Assembly: GCA_027579435.1 (NCBI GenBank)
Contig: JANBPK010001082.1
Span: forward strand, 1 to 55,749
Length of the DNA: 55,749 nucleotides
DNA from: Candolleomyces eurysporus
Lineage: Eukaryota; Basidiomycota; Agaricomycetes; Agaricales; Psathyrellaceae
Direction of reading: 5' to 3'
Shown: positions 21,530-32,592 of the stretch, piece by piece
Layout of the letters: every line of letters begins with the position of its first letter
How positions within the stretch are numbered: position 1 is the stretch's first letter
Translations under genes and position numbers: made by a program
The notes under the pieces: generated by a model
Told to the model about the DNA's origin: nothing
What the model saw: only the letters and a program-made list of their open reading frames with translations
Database searches by the model: none

Positions 21530-22275
21530 GATTGTCAAAGATGAGGGATAGGTGGTTGGACTAGTACAAGTGAGTTGCGAGGCAGGCAGAGGCTGTTGGA
21601 GGAATGTTAGCGGTGGGTCGAGGTCTTATATACCTAACTGCTTTGACGTTTAGCATTCATACGGAGGTTCGTCATCCGGTTATCATCTTGGGGATTAGAC
21701 AGAAGAAAGGTGGATCGAGCGAATCGGAAGCCATGGCGGACAAAACAATACTCGGAAACGAGCATTCTCCACCAATACAAGATTAGATGAATGGGAAAAG
21801 GAGGGCGGATGGAAATTAATGGGTATGCTTGCCCAATGAGTGTGGTGGCAGACCCCTTGTGATCACTCTACCTCGCATCCCTTTGACGTGTTGACGTTGG
21901 GGCGAACATAGATGTAATTTAGATGTTCCGAGATGAATGCAATACCCCACAAATTGCAAGCGAAGGCTCCATCATGCAGCCACCATGAAAAGATAGCACT
22001 GGTTTTGACAGACGAAATGTGAGTTCTCGATGAAGGAATGAGGCCCAAACAGCAACCGTACCTCATGATGTAGTTTGTGGTTTGGATTTCACCTGGAGGC
22101 TGGAATGGATGTTTGCAATCTTCGGTTAAGAGTGATCAGTGGGGCTGCCCTCCTCGGTTATTCAGGGGCCCATACGCAATCCAAAGGTGCCATCGAAAAG
22201 ACGATGATAACGACCACAACAACAAATCTATTTCGATAAAGCCAAAGACAGCACGCAATGGTTACGATCCATTCA
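21530..22275. other. Upstream region of DDR48-like copy 2 and 3' flank of HAO
   Basis: It carries the duplicated promoter and upstream sequence described for copy 1. There is no separate gene. Confidence 0.6.
21626..21652 (-). promoter_or_regulatory. TATA box and TGACG element, DDR48-like copy 2
   Basis: The minus strand reads AACGTCAAAGCAG, a short spacer, then TATATAAG, about 100 bases before the ATG. It matches copy 1, although the downstream gene is damaged. Confidence 0.5.
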
Positions 22276-22959
22276 TTACTTCGGTGGTGCGATAGTGCCA
22301 CAGAGTTTGCACGTCCTGATCTTTTCGTCCGCCTGCCAACCTTGGATGACAGGCTTCAGCTGAGTTCCGAGGTCGGTACAGTGGAAAGACTGTTCGTAGA
22401 TGATGGTTGGCTCTTTGTGGGTTGGCGAGGGGCAGTACCACCTCAAACGGTCTGATAAGGCGCGTGAGCAAGCCGTAGAAGCAAAAGCGAGAGGGGAAAT
22501 GACTCACCAAGCGAGCCTTCGGGACGGACACGCTCGAGGACAATGCCGACAGTGTCTGCGAAACGGACAGGGTTATGAGGGGTGTTCGCTAATGCCCAAT
22601 GCGTCAATAGCGAGTTCGTGCAGAAAAAGGTGATACGTGCCTGGAAGAAGGAACATTTCGCCTTCTTCAATCCGGATATCTCGAAATTCGCCGTCGTCTA
22701 CGACTCGAAGGAGCATTCCGCCCTTGTACTGGTAGAACCATTCCTGATTACGCCAGTAAGCCTTGAGCCAGCCTCAAGGGTAGGGGATACCCACTTCGGT
22801 TTCATTGACATGATAATCATTCCGTTCATTCGGGCCCCCGACGACCATGACCGTGAAATCCTTGCCGCTGTAGAGACAAAAGTTGTTCACCGGCGGCTGC
22901 AGGAGATGGCCTTTATCCTGGAGCCATTTGGTGAAATTCAGCGGTGGGGAAAGAGGCAT
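22276..22959 (-). CDS. BNA1: 3-hydroxyanthranilate 3,4-dioxygenase (kynurenine pathway)
   Basis: Starts [17 protein letters not shown], similar to yeast Bna1. [20 protein letters not shown] and [19 protein letters not shown] follow. They hold two of the three iron ligands, the His of YH and the second Glu of [24 protein letters not shown] carries the third, the His of PHN. The C-terminus has two Cys pairs, FHC-TD and RTCKLCG, and ends IAPPK. The enzyme is cytosolic and opens the ring of 3-hydroxyanthranilate to the precursor of quinolinate, for NAD synthesis from tryptophan. Three introns are seen. The second appears to use a GC donor: CTTCCAG is followed by GCACGT, and that choice is needed to read PANTPHNP in frame. 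Length, about 175 residues, is normal. Confidence 0.93.
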
Positions 22960-23234
22960 TCTGGCTGGAGAAGGCGAGGAGGAGAAATTGGGCCATGAGA
23001 TTAGAAACCACCGGTTTTGAATACTCCTTCCTGACCTGACTAGGCCGGAAAGCTCTGGCCCAAGGCGAAGGGAAGCCGACATGTGACCACTTTGTCCCTG
23101 CACGTGATCTGGTGCCACACGCTCCGATCCGGATCCGGTGCGTCGTCCTTGCTCCCCGCCGCCAACCAGGCCTACGCCCATCGACCGCTCTATCCATCAC
23201 ATTTGCCTCTACTGGGGCACCAGCGACCACAGAG

Positions 23235-24477
23235 ATGGTCTCGACAACGACCACCATGGTCTCCCACGCTCAAGAGGGAGACAAAAAGCGGAAACAAACC
23301 TTGGAACGGGCCAAGGCTCATCATGTAAGACTCTCAGCCGTCCTTTGCCCAAAGGTAGACCTGACCCACGTCCTATTGCTTCCAGCTGTGCAGGCAACTG
23401 CAAATGAGGCTGCAGTACGCCCGATTAAAAGTCGAGCATGGCTGGGTGAGCCGAATACCCGCGATAAAGTTGAACCAGAAAACTGACAGAATGTGAAGCA
23501 AAAGCAGACGCTCAACGAGGTTGAGAATCTCTATTTCCACCATTCTCACCAACGTGGACCAAAACCGTTTCCCTCCAGCCTTGTTGCGACTACCACACAG
23601 CCAGAGCCAACGGGTTTCGCCCCTTCGTCCGGTCCCCACTCATCGTTATCCTTCATCTCCCGGAATACTGGGCCCATCGCTGCTCCTGACGCAACCTCTA
23701 ATGGCGGGGATACGACGCCTCAGCCAGGAAATTGCACCTCTCCAACAAGAAGCGCTTCTGTGACTCCCAAACCAAACGACTCGTCTGCCCAGATGCCACC
23801 ACCTTCAACAACACCCGCCCCGATGGTAGTCGACAAAGGGAACCCCCCTTAATACCCGTCACGCAGTACCTCTCACTCCTACGTCGCCTGAACGACAACC
23901 TTTGCTACTGAGCGCACTGCAAAGCATAGGCGCTTCAACTTCGCCATTACCCCAACTCCCCTATACCGGCTATGCCTCGACGTCCACAACACCTAGACCC
24001 TCGTCGTCTGTGGGCGATAAACCACTACCCCCTCCTCTTCCTGCGACGCTTCGCTCCCCGTCTTCACCGTCCAAGCCTAGACCCCGGGGAGGCAAGTCGA
24101 AAGCGTCAAATGCTAATAGCAACGGCGCCTCTTCGACACAGCAGAAGAACACTAGCGCCTCCTCAACGTCGACATCGACACAAGGTGCATCGTCATCGTC
24201 ATCGATATCTGGCTACGTCGCTCCGAAAGATGCTACTGCGGTGTTCACGTTTGGTTCAAGTTCTTCGAGTTTGTCGGCGAGTGGGTTGATGACCTACGAT
24301 GCGTTTTGGTCGAACCATACGACGACGACTGCCAGTCCCCGGAATGCCGCGAGTACAGTCGGTTTGCAATCACGGACGCTGAACGGGATGGGTGGTGGTG
24401 GGCTTGGAGGGGTGATAGCTATGGCCGGCGCTGCTGCTACTGGTGCGGCGGGCTCGAGTGAGGTGGGTCAACAGTAG
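23235..24477 (+). CDS. Unknown Ser/Thr/Pro-rich protein with conserved-looking helical N-terminus
   Basis: Starts MVSTTTTMVSHAQEGDKKRK. Exon 1 ends KAHH at GTAAGA (23325). Exon 2 starts at 23386 (LCRQLQMRLQYARLKVEHGW) and joins NVKQKQTLNEVENLYFHHSH. This forms a charged helical or coiled-coil region of about 60 residues. The rest is low complexity: Pro/Thr/Ser linkers, a PPPLPATLRSPSSPSKPRP basic stretch, long Ser/Thr runs, AVFTFGSSSSSL and a Gly/Ala end. The frame breaks at a run of six C near 23846. With one C fewer, the stop in NPP disappears and reading continues PLNTRHAVPLTPTSPERQPL into the last part. So a homopolymer error is likely and the protein would be about 380 residues. I do not recognise the family; nuclear function is only a guess from composition. 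Confidence 0.6.
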
Positions 24478-24947
24478 GTTTGCAACCCTCCTCCTGTCTT
24501 GACTGCGACTCCTGTGGAATTGGACCCGGGGTGAGGGTGGTAGATCTGGCTACTCTTTTTTGTGCTCCTTGTCGTGCGCAGTAAGGATCCTTCGAGTTTC
24601 CTTCTTGCTGGTGTGTCGAACGGTATCCATCCATGGCCTTCATCTTCGTATGCACCATTGCCCTACTTGCCATCCTTGCTATCCAACCCTTCATTCGTCC
24701 ATTCATTCATTCTCTCAATCCTGCATATGTACGTGCCCATCCACATGTATCGCTTGCTCTATATTATACTCTTTGTATGTTGAAATACGTGTAGATTGTA
24801 GCCAGTGTAATGAAGACTGTTTGATAATGCAGCGGCTGTCCCTTCAGAGAACTGCGTGCGCAAGATTGACATTGGAAAACGCGTTGCCCAAGAAAGCAAA
24901 AAAGGGAGACACGGTGCAAAGCGAATGTTCAATTCGGTAGGTCCTAT
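24478..24947. other. Convergent intergenic region
   Basis: It lies between the unknown + gene and the 3' end of RAD17 (-). It is T/C-rich with repeated CATTC units near 24690-24715 and probably consists of two 3' UTRs. No gene. Confidence 0.5.
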
Positions 24948-27546
24948 TCAAACATCGTCCTCGATATCATCCTCCTCCAACCACCCTCCCTCCCTATCCA
25001 CCTGGATCCCGTCGTCAGGGTCATCTTCTAAAGGTATAAAGTCGGGCACCTCCCCGCCGTCGTCGCCTTCCGTCAACTGCGACCCAGCGCCATTGTTGCC
25101 GCTGGCGAAAGGAAGGTACGAGAAAGCTCGGTGGGAGCGGGGCACTTTGGAGGCGGAGCTCGAGGTGGACTTTTCTTTGCACCGGAGGATGGCGCCCAGC
25201 TCGAGGATTACGTCCGAAGGGCTCCAGGAGCCTACGCGTCTAGATCCTGCGCCCTAATTAACAAAGTCATGCGATAATGAGAGTCTTGTTCTGGTAGAAT
25301 GGAGAGCGCAACGATTGCTTACATATTTCTTATCCTCCTCGACCAACCAATCTCTCGCAATCTTCACACTATCCCTCGCCTCCTTCTCTTTCTGGAACAT
25401 CTCAAAGAATTCGGGTTTGTAGATCTTTTGGGAGCGTCTTTGGACGGGTGAGGGGAGGGAGTGGAGAGTTCCGAGAGTGATTAGGTGGAATTGGTGTGGG
25501 TTCGCTTGGTACCACTGTGAAAAAGAGAAGTCAGGATAAAGCTACAAAACGGAGAGGGTATTGATACATACAGCTTCACCTCCACTTGAATCGACAAAAC
25601 TCAGCCAATCCGCGATCCCATCTACTTCTTCCACCTCGTTGCAGAATTGAGTGTAGTTCTGGTGGATGTAGAGCGAGAACAGCGAAGAGTCGATTGGGGA
25701 GTCCGAGTATATCGTCTGTTTCGTCGACGTCAAAGTCAGTATTACTAGGGAGAATGTGGAGAAGAGGATTTACACGCACATCAACGTCCACTCGACTCGC
25801 TCGACGCTCATGCTCAGCCAAATGCGCTGGCAACTTTGCAGGGTCGCGAAGCTGGGCGTCCAATTCGCGGTCCTTTTGGAGGTCTTTGGCTGAAGCGGAG
25901 GCGTTTGGTGGGTCTCCTTTACCTGGAGACGCACTACACTATCAGCTCACTGTTTCTCCGCCATGCATGCGATGTACGTACGTTTGTTGTACATGACCTT
26001 CCCAATGAGATGGAACAGGGCCAGGCTCTGTTCGCGTCTCGTTACCGCCTCTAGAACGATTGTAGTCCCTGCTTCGACGCCTTTGCGTTTCTTACTGGGA
26101 AGCTCGATCGTACAGGCAAATTCCAGGGTGTTGATTGCGCTCCTGATATCCCCGCTGGACGATTCCACTATCACGTCCAGCACCTGTTTCGAAGGGGCTG
26201 GGAGGTCGAGCGCGATGGTTGAGAAATGCTTGCTGACCATGCTTTGCAGAGCCNTTTTTCATGAGCGTCGGAGCGATGGGGTTAAAGCTAGNAAAAAAAG
26301 AACTAATTGTTAGAAGGCGAGGAGTGGTAGCATGGAGTGGAGGGAACGCACGATATTTGCGTCACGTATGGACCGTGAAGGAGGTCTTTGGATAGCACAC
26401 TTCGGACATCCATGACTTGGTCTCTATCCCGACCCCAGCCACCACCTCCGGCTATTCGTTCATCTCGCGCCTCCCCTCGCATTCCCGCGTCGCTTATGAC
26501 AATAACCACTGGTATTGGATTGTCACTCAGTGGTGATTCGGTTAGGCCTTTTAAGCAAGCGTGAAAATCCTCTTGAATCTTGGGATGCAAGATGTTAGGC
26601 AAGTCCTCCAAAAGAATTATTTGCCGTCTGCTGTCCTTGGAGGACCACAGGTTTTGACATGAGGTCGCGCGGTTGAAAAAAGTTTGGAATTTGGTGAATT
26701 GGGTTTCGTTGTCATCGTCGTAGTCTGAGTATTGGGGGAAGTAGGATCCAGAACTGGTTGAAGCGTAAGGGGCACTGGAGCCGAGAGCTAGGATGTACAA
26801 AAACAGGTCTGAGACAAACCAAACGGCAATGATCCTGCCAAAAAACCACTCACTCGTTCTGCTTGGAGTCACTTCGCCAATCGCGTTTCTCCATTCGAGG
26901 ATTTCAAACCCCAGTTCCCGAGATAGGACCTTGAGTGTAGAGGTCTTTCCCGTACCAGCAGGGCCTGTCATTGCCAAAATCCTCTGGCAGAATGGGTTAG
27001 GACCAATACGTCCAAACGTTGGTTCAGAGAACACTCACTCTATACTTTTTCAGCTTTCCAGATGGTCCACCTTCGAACGCTTCGTTTAGCCATCTCCGAA
27101 CGTCTTCGACTTTGCGGACATGGACTGCCAACTCGCCCTCCGTCTGAGGTTCGTAGATGTCAACCCACATACGGTTGTCTGTCCAATCACGTATGAGCGA
27201 ATGGTGGTTTCTGGAATGTAAAGAAGGCGTACCGGGTTCAGCCTTTTCTTTCCCCTTCTTACTAGGAACCCGTCGCTTTGGCTGGGCACTTTTGGGTTCC
27301 GGCACATCCTTCGTTTTCTTCGTAGGTGGGGTATTAGCAAACTAGAAGCTGGATGTTAAGCCTCACAAATATCTGAGTCTCCGCAGCCTTGACGAACATA
27401 CGTACCGCCGATAATGGATCAAATCTCCTTTTTGCACCACCGTTCCCCGTGGCGTTTGGTTGGGAACCGCCCAATTTCACGACGTTGAGTTTGGATTGGG
27501 TAGTCTTGGCTTTCTTTACAGGCTGAGAAGATGATTTTGGGGCCAT
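24948..27546 (-). CDS. RAD17: Checkpoint clamp loader RAD17 (yeast Rad24) homolog
   Basis: Starts MAPKSSSQPVKKAKTTQSKL, a basic nuclear-type N-terminus. Next come MWVDIYEPQTEGELAVH and VRKVEDVRRWL, the conserved lead into the AAA+ domain. The Walker A region is AMTGPAGTGKTSTLKVL, followed by GFEILEWRN. Walker B is IILLEDLPN, then PIPVVIVISDAGMRGE. The lid region reads SFNPIAPTLMKKAL and SSGDIRSAINTLEFAC. The C-terminal part (DSSLFSLYIHQNYTQFC, DYLS-type helices) ends in an acidic tail, WLEEDDIEDDV. With Rfc2-5 the protein loads the 9-1-1 clamp at damaged DNA and starts ATR signalling. About nine short introns; the last acceptor is TTAATTAG at about 25255. Two N beside T and A runs (26254, 26292) lie at or near an intron and do not clearly break the gene. 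Confidence 0.88.
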
Positions 27547-27837
27547 TTTCGGGTACTAGTAGCCCTGGATGTCGTAGGCCGTCGTATTCAAGTGGTACGA
27601 AGGGGAGATGGCAGTAAGGGGACAAGATGGTCGCGTCGAAGCAGCGCGTGACCAGACGCGTCGAAATCTGCACGTGCGGCTGAAACTGGCAGTCGACATA
27701 GACGCCTCACCTTTTCTTTCGTCCTCCATGATCACTTTCTTTCGCTCAAAGGTCAACCCAATATCGAGAAGCAGCAGAAATAGTCAAGATTGAAGGTCGA
27801 AGAAAAGAAAATAAAACGAATGGGGCGAATAGTACGA

Positions 27838-29420
27838 CTAGGGAGAAGCTGCAACAAAGGCGTTGAAATTGTACATGGGAGGTGTGGTGGAAAACTGGTA
27901 TCCTGGAGGCGAGAAATTAAGCGTTGTGGAACCCCCTCGCGAAACAACTGCGGATACGCTGCAAGCCTCTTGCAACGGAAGACGAACTTTGGAAAGCCCA
28001 CCGGGAAGGTCCCTTGCTATAACGGAATTGCCACACGAGAGGCGTAATTGACCTGCGGAGGTTAACAAAACGACTGCCCACACGAAATCTTCCGTCTGGT
28101 GGTTCTTGGTCAGGAGAAGGTACTCTACTATTGAGAAGAAGAAGACGCACGAATTCGGAGTTCAACGGTTTGCTTAATCCGTCTGGCGACGTTGCCTTGG
28201 CAGGATACAAACGTCCCCACAGGAAGACCCGATCCCTTTCGACCGGAGGATATGCTCCACTCTTGAAGGCAGTGATATAATATTGCTGCAAATCTAGCCA
28301 GCCTACGATCTATGTTCAGCGAATACGCTCTGCTCGTCGTCAACGGCCAACCTGACGCACCTTGATGATCAAACCCTGTGGTCCAGCTCGTGGAGTTGGG
28401 CTGCGCTCCGGCTATGGGTCCCATGTAGTGGCTTTCTCCGTAATCGTTCCAGGATATGACTTGGACCAAGTCAATATGCTCGCGATTCCGAACGAGGATC
28501 TCCCATCGCGACGCTAGAAGCCAGTTGTCTGCCCGGAAGATGAAGTTCTTGTTGAACGACTCTGGTCCATAATGCTGGGTGCTCGTTCTTCAGTGTTTGC
28601 TTCGCTAGCTATGACGTCCGGATACATACCGTGAAAAACCAAGGCGAGACGCCGGCCATATACGTCCTGCCTGGGAGGTACTTCCTGAACTCCACGTCGT
28701 ACTCGTCGCTAATGTCGTAGTTGCCCATCGGCCATGCTGAGTCCCACTAGAGGATACTTGCATCAATACGAGCGGACTTGGATTTCTGCGAACTGGGCTT
28801 ACGCTAAACGCTCCATCCGCCGCGTCTATACTTCCGTAAATGGCGGGATCCATGAAGAACGACGCGACGAAATGCACTTCCGTCGTCATGTTGGTCTTCA
28901 GCACCCTCCTCCAGCCGCCATTCACCGTCGGGCTTCCAAAATGACAGCGCTGGCCACCGAAAGTCGAGACGACGGGCCTCCCCCGGAATCTAAACATGTT
29001 ACTGTGTTGTTGGTACGTGTTGACGAAATTGCGCAACAAGTCGCCGTCTCGCTCTTGCCTGCAGGGCAAGCTGCCCATGTCGAACGACGGGAACAAGGAA
29101 AAGCCAGAGTTGAGGGTCCGGGCAACTTCGTATGCGTCAGCAACGCGTTCGAGTTGCCATGGGTCTCTTCCGATGTTCAGCGCGAAGCCGTCGATGCCTC
29201 TCGAGGCTGCGAGGGTGATATCTAACATCGCCCAACGTCAACCACTATCATAGGCAAACTGTCTTGGGCGGGTTCACTTACCTCTCCGCCAGTCATCTCG
29301 CGTATATGGAAAGGTGTTCCCGACCATGAAATGGGCCACGACGGGCTTGGAGGTTTCTTGAGCACGAAGTGCTATAGGAAGAAATAAAAGAATGGCGGCG
29401 TAGCGGAGGATTTCCAGCAT
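27838..29420 (-). CDS. Secreted GH71 alpha-1,3-glucanase (mutanase)
   Basis: Starts MLEILRYAAILLFLPIALRA, a signal peptide probably cut before QETSKP. VVAHFMVGNTFPYTREDWR begins the GH71 barrel. Then follow GIDGFALNIGRDPWQLERVA, SLFPSFDMGSLPC, RFRGRPVVSTFGGQRCHFG, FVASFFMDP, YMAGVSPWFFTHYG and QVISWNDYGESHYMGP, which carries conserved acidic residues. The C-terminal beta domain reads SRGGSTTLNFSPPGYQFST and ends NFNAFVAASP, typical of the family. It should hydrolyse alpha-1,3-glucan of fungal walls for remodelling, autolysis or attack on other fungi. The last intron (GTGCGT to CCAAG) must be removed to join NSEF to NHQTEDFVWAVVLL; unspliced reading gives a false frame. About six introns, about 440 residues. 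Confidence 0.9.
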
Positions 29421-29817
29421 CGCGGTAAAGGAGTGAAAGGAGGGAATATCTTAATGGAAAGGTTGGTTGATCATAACGAGTCGGCGGGTTTCTTAACACT
29501 CATTTTCCTTCGCGGGTGAGGCTGACGGTTGGTATCGTCAGCCGCTCTTTCCACTGGACCCGATCGCCTGTTTTCCGATCTGCAGCTAATTAATACTTAT
29601 CGCTCACGCCATGAGCTTTTCTGGGCCCTGAATTGGAGTTGAGGGTTACGCCGCTGGACTGAGCATTTATTCTTGAAGGCCTCTGTTTTGGTGAGTTTGG
29701 ATTGGTGGAATACAAGGTAGAGACCCCCTGCCTCGTGCCATCATTGTTACTATTTCGGGGCTGCTTCTGTCCCTGCACCAAGATGACCGCTGACATCGAT
29801 AGACGCGCGTATGCAAG
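29421..29817. other. Divergent promoter region, GH71 gene and BTB gene 1
   Basis: About 400 bases separate the two starts. No obvious TATA box stands out, and no gene is seen. Confidence 0.45.
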
Positions 29818-30849
29818 ATGGAACCGTCTACCACCACCACAACGTCCCCATCGTCTGCCGAGGTTTCCAAGACTCCGACCTTGAGTCGGAAGAAATACTA
29901 CATCCACCCGGTCACTTTCAAAGTAAGATATGTTAGCTCGATCGAAAGCTGTTCAACGCCTGACTGCCTGGATGTGAATTAGGTCGAAGATGAAATATAC
30001 CGAGTTCCTAGCTATGGACTCGCGGATGCTTCTGAAGTCTTTGCAACAATGTTCACCTTGCCTCAGTCGGACAAGGGCGAAGGACAGTCCGATGAGAATC
30101 CCATAGAGCTGCCGTCGTGCACCAAAGCCGAGTTCGAGAGCCTGTTGGAAGTTCTTTATCCCAATCCGTACGTCCACTGCTGCCGCGCACACTCGTCTGC
30201 AGCTTCAACGGCTAAATTTACACTACAGAGACTTTCAAGATCCCGCAAAATTGTCGAAGGAGCAGTGGATTCATGTGCTGAAGCTGTCAACACAGTGGGC
30301 TATGGATGAGGTATTATTCCGAAAAGTGGAATTTCACCATTATATCGAGCTGACCTCCCTCGTTCATCTGCATCCAGGTGCGCAGCTTGGCACTCTCGAG
30401 ACTCTTCGCGATGAGATTGCCCCACTTGGAAAGGATCGGCATTGCCAGAAAGTTCAAGGTGACCGAATGGTTGTTGAACGACTATCCTGCCTTGATCCAC
30501 AGCTGGGGGGAGATACCGTTAGAAGAACTGGCTGAANTTTTTTGGCTGGGAGATGACCGCTCGACTGTCGGATCTCGCAGCGAAAGCTCAAGTGCCTTTG
30601 AGGCTTCTTCATGTTACTGATTCGTGGGGAGGGGCATGTAAAGTCCAACCTAAACGCAGAGAGGCAGCAGTTCTCTGCACTTGGATACCGAAGACCCTCA
30701 AGCATTCGCAACTTATCGTATTCATATGCTCTCGATGCAATCGCGAGTCTTCAACAGACGTCGTCCTGAAAAAAACCATCCCGGTGCCCTTGTATGGTCA
30801 AGACCTCAACGAGGCCATCAAGGCAGCATTCCCGGCGGACTTCGATTAA
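29818..30849 (+). CDS. BTB/POZ-domain protein, paralog 1
   Basis: MEPSTTTTTSPSSAEVSKTP leads to YYIHPVTFK, an intron, then VEDEIYRVPSYGLADASEVF and ATMFTLPQSD, the BTB fold core seen in many Agaricomycete proteins. ELPSCTKAEFESLLEVLYPN and KEQWIHVLKLSTQWAMDE complete it. The C-terminal part reads FKVTEWLLNDYPALIHSW, MTARLSDLAAKAQVP, Cys-containing segments and LNEAIKAAFPADFD at the end. An N plus seven T at 30537 shifts the frame. Dropping one base restores AEFFGWEMTAR, matching GERLGWETAAR in paralog 2, so this is probably an assembly error. BTB proteins usually dimerise and may link substrates to Cul3 ligases; no such partner is shown. Confidence 0.75.
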
Positions 30850-31119
30850 TATCCACCATCCAACTTGAAGTACCATCCGTCGACTACGTTCAATTGTGGA
30901 AGCATCGTATCTACAATCATTTGCAGGACTCCTGTCAGTTCCGTTTTTTGCTCGAGCAGAATGATGGGATTCGTGTAGCGATATCAGACCTACTTCCGAG
31001 CCTAATCAGTCGACCTGAATTGAATTTGTGCTTGGTGGTAAACTGACTCAGAACATTGAAGGTTCAAGTGACTTGATCCCAGTACTTGGACTTCTCAGGC
31101 CAGCCTTACGCTTTACATT

Positions 31120-31917
31120 CTGCTAAAGTCCAACGAGTCTCCTTCAAGGAAGCAGACGGCTTAAGCTTCAACTTTTGGAAGCCAAATTTGAGCGATTGGC
31201 AGGCAAACCGTCGAACGCAGAAGTACGAGACGGGGAGATCCCAAAATTCTCACTGCAATGCTACAAAGCCATACGATCCCACTTTTCGCTTCTCCCGTGC
31301 ATGCGGACCATACCCATAGAGATCTGTCAACGACTTTTCGAGTTTGTTGCCTGTTCTTCAGAGGTCCCGCACCAATCTCTGCACTCGTTACGCCGAGGTG
31401 GGATGCTGCCATCGTCGAACACTGCGTGCTCTGGTCCAAAATCCCCGTGATTAACTACGTATACGATGCCAACTTGACCACCTTGAAACAATACGACGTC
31501 TTCACTCGTTGCCTGCGATTCTACCTCTCGAGGTCTGGCAGCACGCCCATTGCCTTTACCTTCGAATGCGTCCACTCACGCTGGGGTTTGCATTGGCGAG
31601 TGAGATGGGAATGGAAAACGAATAAAGCGAGGACACTCGACACCTTTCGTTTATTAGTCGACCGTTCGCACCGATGGCAAGACGTTAGAATCCGGGGGCC
31701 AAGCGAAATCCTGGAGGTATTGGCAGGAGTGCAGGGAGAATTTCCGGTAGTTTCCAAGTTGTCTGTCGTTCAAGATACTCTTACCAACACGCAGCAACTT
31801 AAGGAGTTCCAAGTTGACTGTTTCTCTTCCGCTTACTCCAAGTTGACTGAGGACTCTCGGCACTCATTACGCGAGCTGTGCTGTAAAGGACAACTCCCTC
31901 TTCCGATAACATTTTAG
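31120..31917 (+). pseudogene. F-box-like protein relic
   Basis: The stretch opens without an ATG as RRLKLQLLEAKFERLAGK, a coiled lead-in. MRTIPIEICQRLFEFVA follows, an F-box-like motif (L/I-P-x-E-I-x-x-x-I/L-F). The frame then moves near 31365 to APISALVTPRWDAAIVEHCV and LWSKIPVINYVYD, the usual sequence after an F-box in basidiomycete proteins. It runs on open for about 180 codons to a stop. No intron fits the break. It may be a pseudogene, or a gene with an error and an unseen first exon. Confidence 0.45.
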
Positions 31918-31954
31918 TAACCACCGTGTCCCATCTCACCAGGTTATGCTTGCA

Positions 31955-32548
31955 CTAGTACTGCTTTTCCCGAGTTGGCACGATAATACGACCCAAGGAC
32001 GTGACATTGTCGCTTAGATTGATACTTCCAAGCTTGACACACTTGGAGGTATACGGAGTCTCATTTGCCGATTTGAATGGGTCTACCTGCGTCACATCAC
32101 TCATACTCCGCTTGGGGTGTTCTCCAGAGCACCTGTGATTGGACCCATAAGCTTCGCCAAATTCCCCAGACCAACTCGTCACATTACTTTCGCTTTGCCC
32201 CGACCTCGGACATTTCGATTTACGCTTCCTGAATGATGACTGTTTTTCAGTCTTACAACTTGGTCCCCATTCCTGTCGACGCTCAGGATCTTGACCCTGC
32301 GAGGAGATGTCTCCAGAGAACCTGTCCCGCCCCCTGTTTTCATGCGGGCGATTCGTTCGAGAATTGAAGACCTCCTGGACGATCCCTAGCTCAAGCGGGT
32401 AGAAGAAGTACGAATAGCCTCGTCGTCTTGCTGTATTAACCGGATGCGTTTGGTCGAATAATATGTGGACCCCGGTCTGGGCTTGTCGCGAGGTGAACGT
32501 CTGGCGGTGGAATGGAAAATGAAAAGGGACTTCGCACTTGCTTGGCAT
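31955..32548 (-). CDS. Possible unknown protein, intronless 197 codons
   Basis: ATG-started open frame MPSKCEVPFHFPFHRQTFTS, with a charged middle (SSFRKRKSKCPRSGQSE) and an end reading LGRIIVPTREKQY. No domain recognised. Composition is Ser/Arg-rich, as expected also for chance frames. It overlaps no better candidate and faces away from the membrane-protein-like frame at 32593. Confidence 0.3.
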   Translation of the reverse strand: MPSKCEVPFHFPFHRQTFTSRQAQTGVHILFDQTHPVNTARRRGYSYFFYPLELGIVQEVFNSRTNRPHENRGRDRFSGDISSQGQDPERRQEWGPSCKTEKQSSFRKRKSKCPRSGQSESNVTSWSGEFGEAYGSNHRCSGEHPKRSMSDVTQVDPFKSANETPYTSKCVKLGSINLSDNVTSLGRIIVPTREKQY

Positions 32549-32592
32549 GATGAGTTAGATGATGCGAATGTCAAGCTTCATTGGGGGATTAT

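Noticed and set aside
23083..23407. Other plus-strand frames around the start of the Ser/Thr/Pro-rich gene
   Set aside because: Only the frame with ATG at 23235 joins exons 2 and 3 with canonical splice sites.
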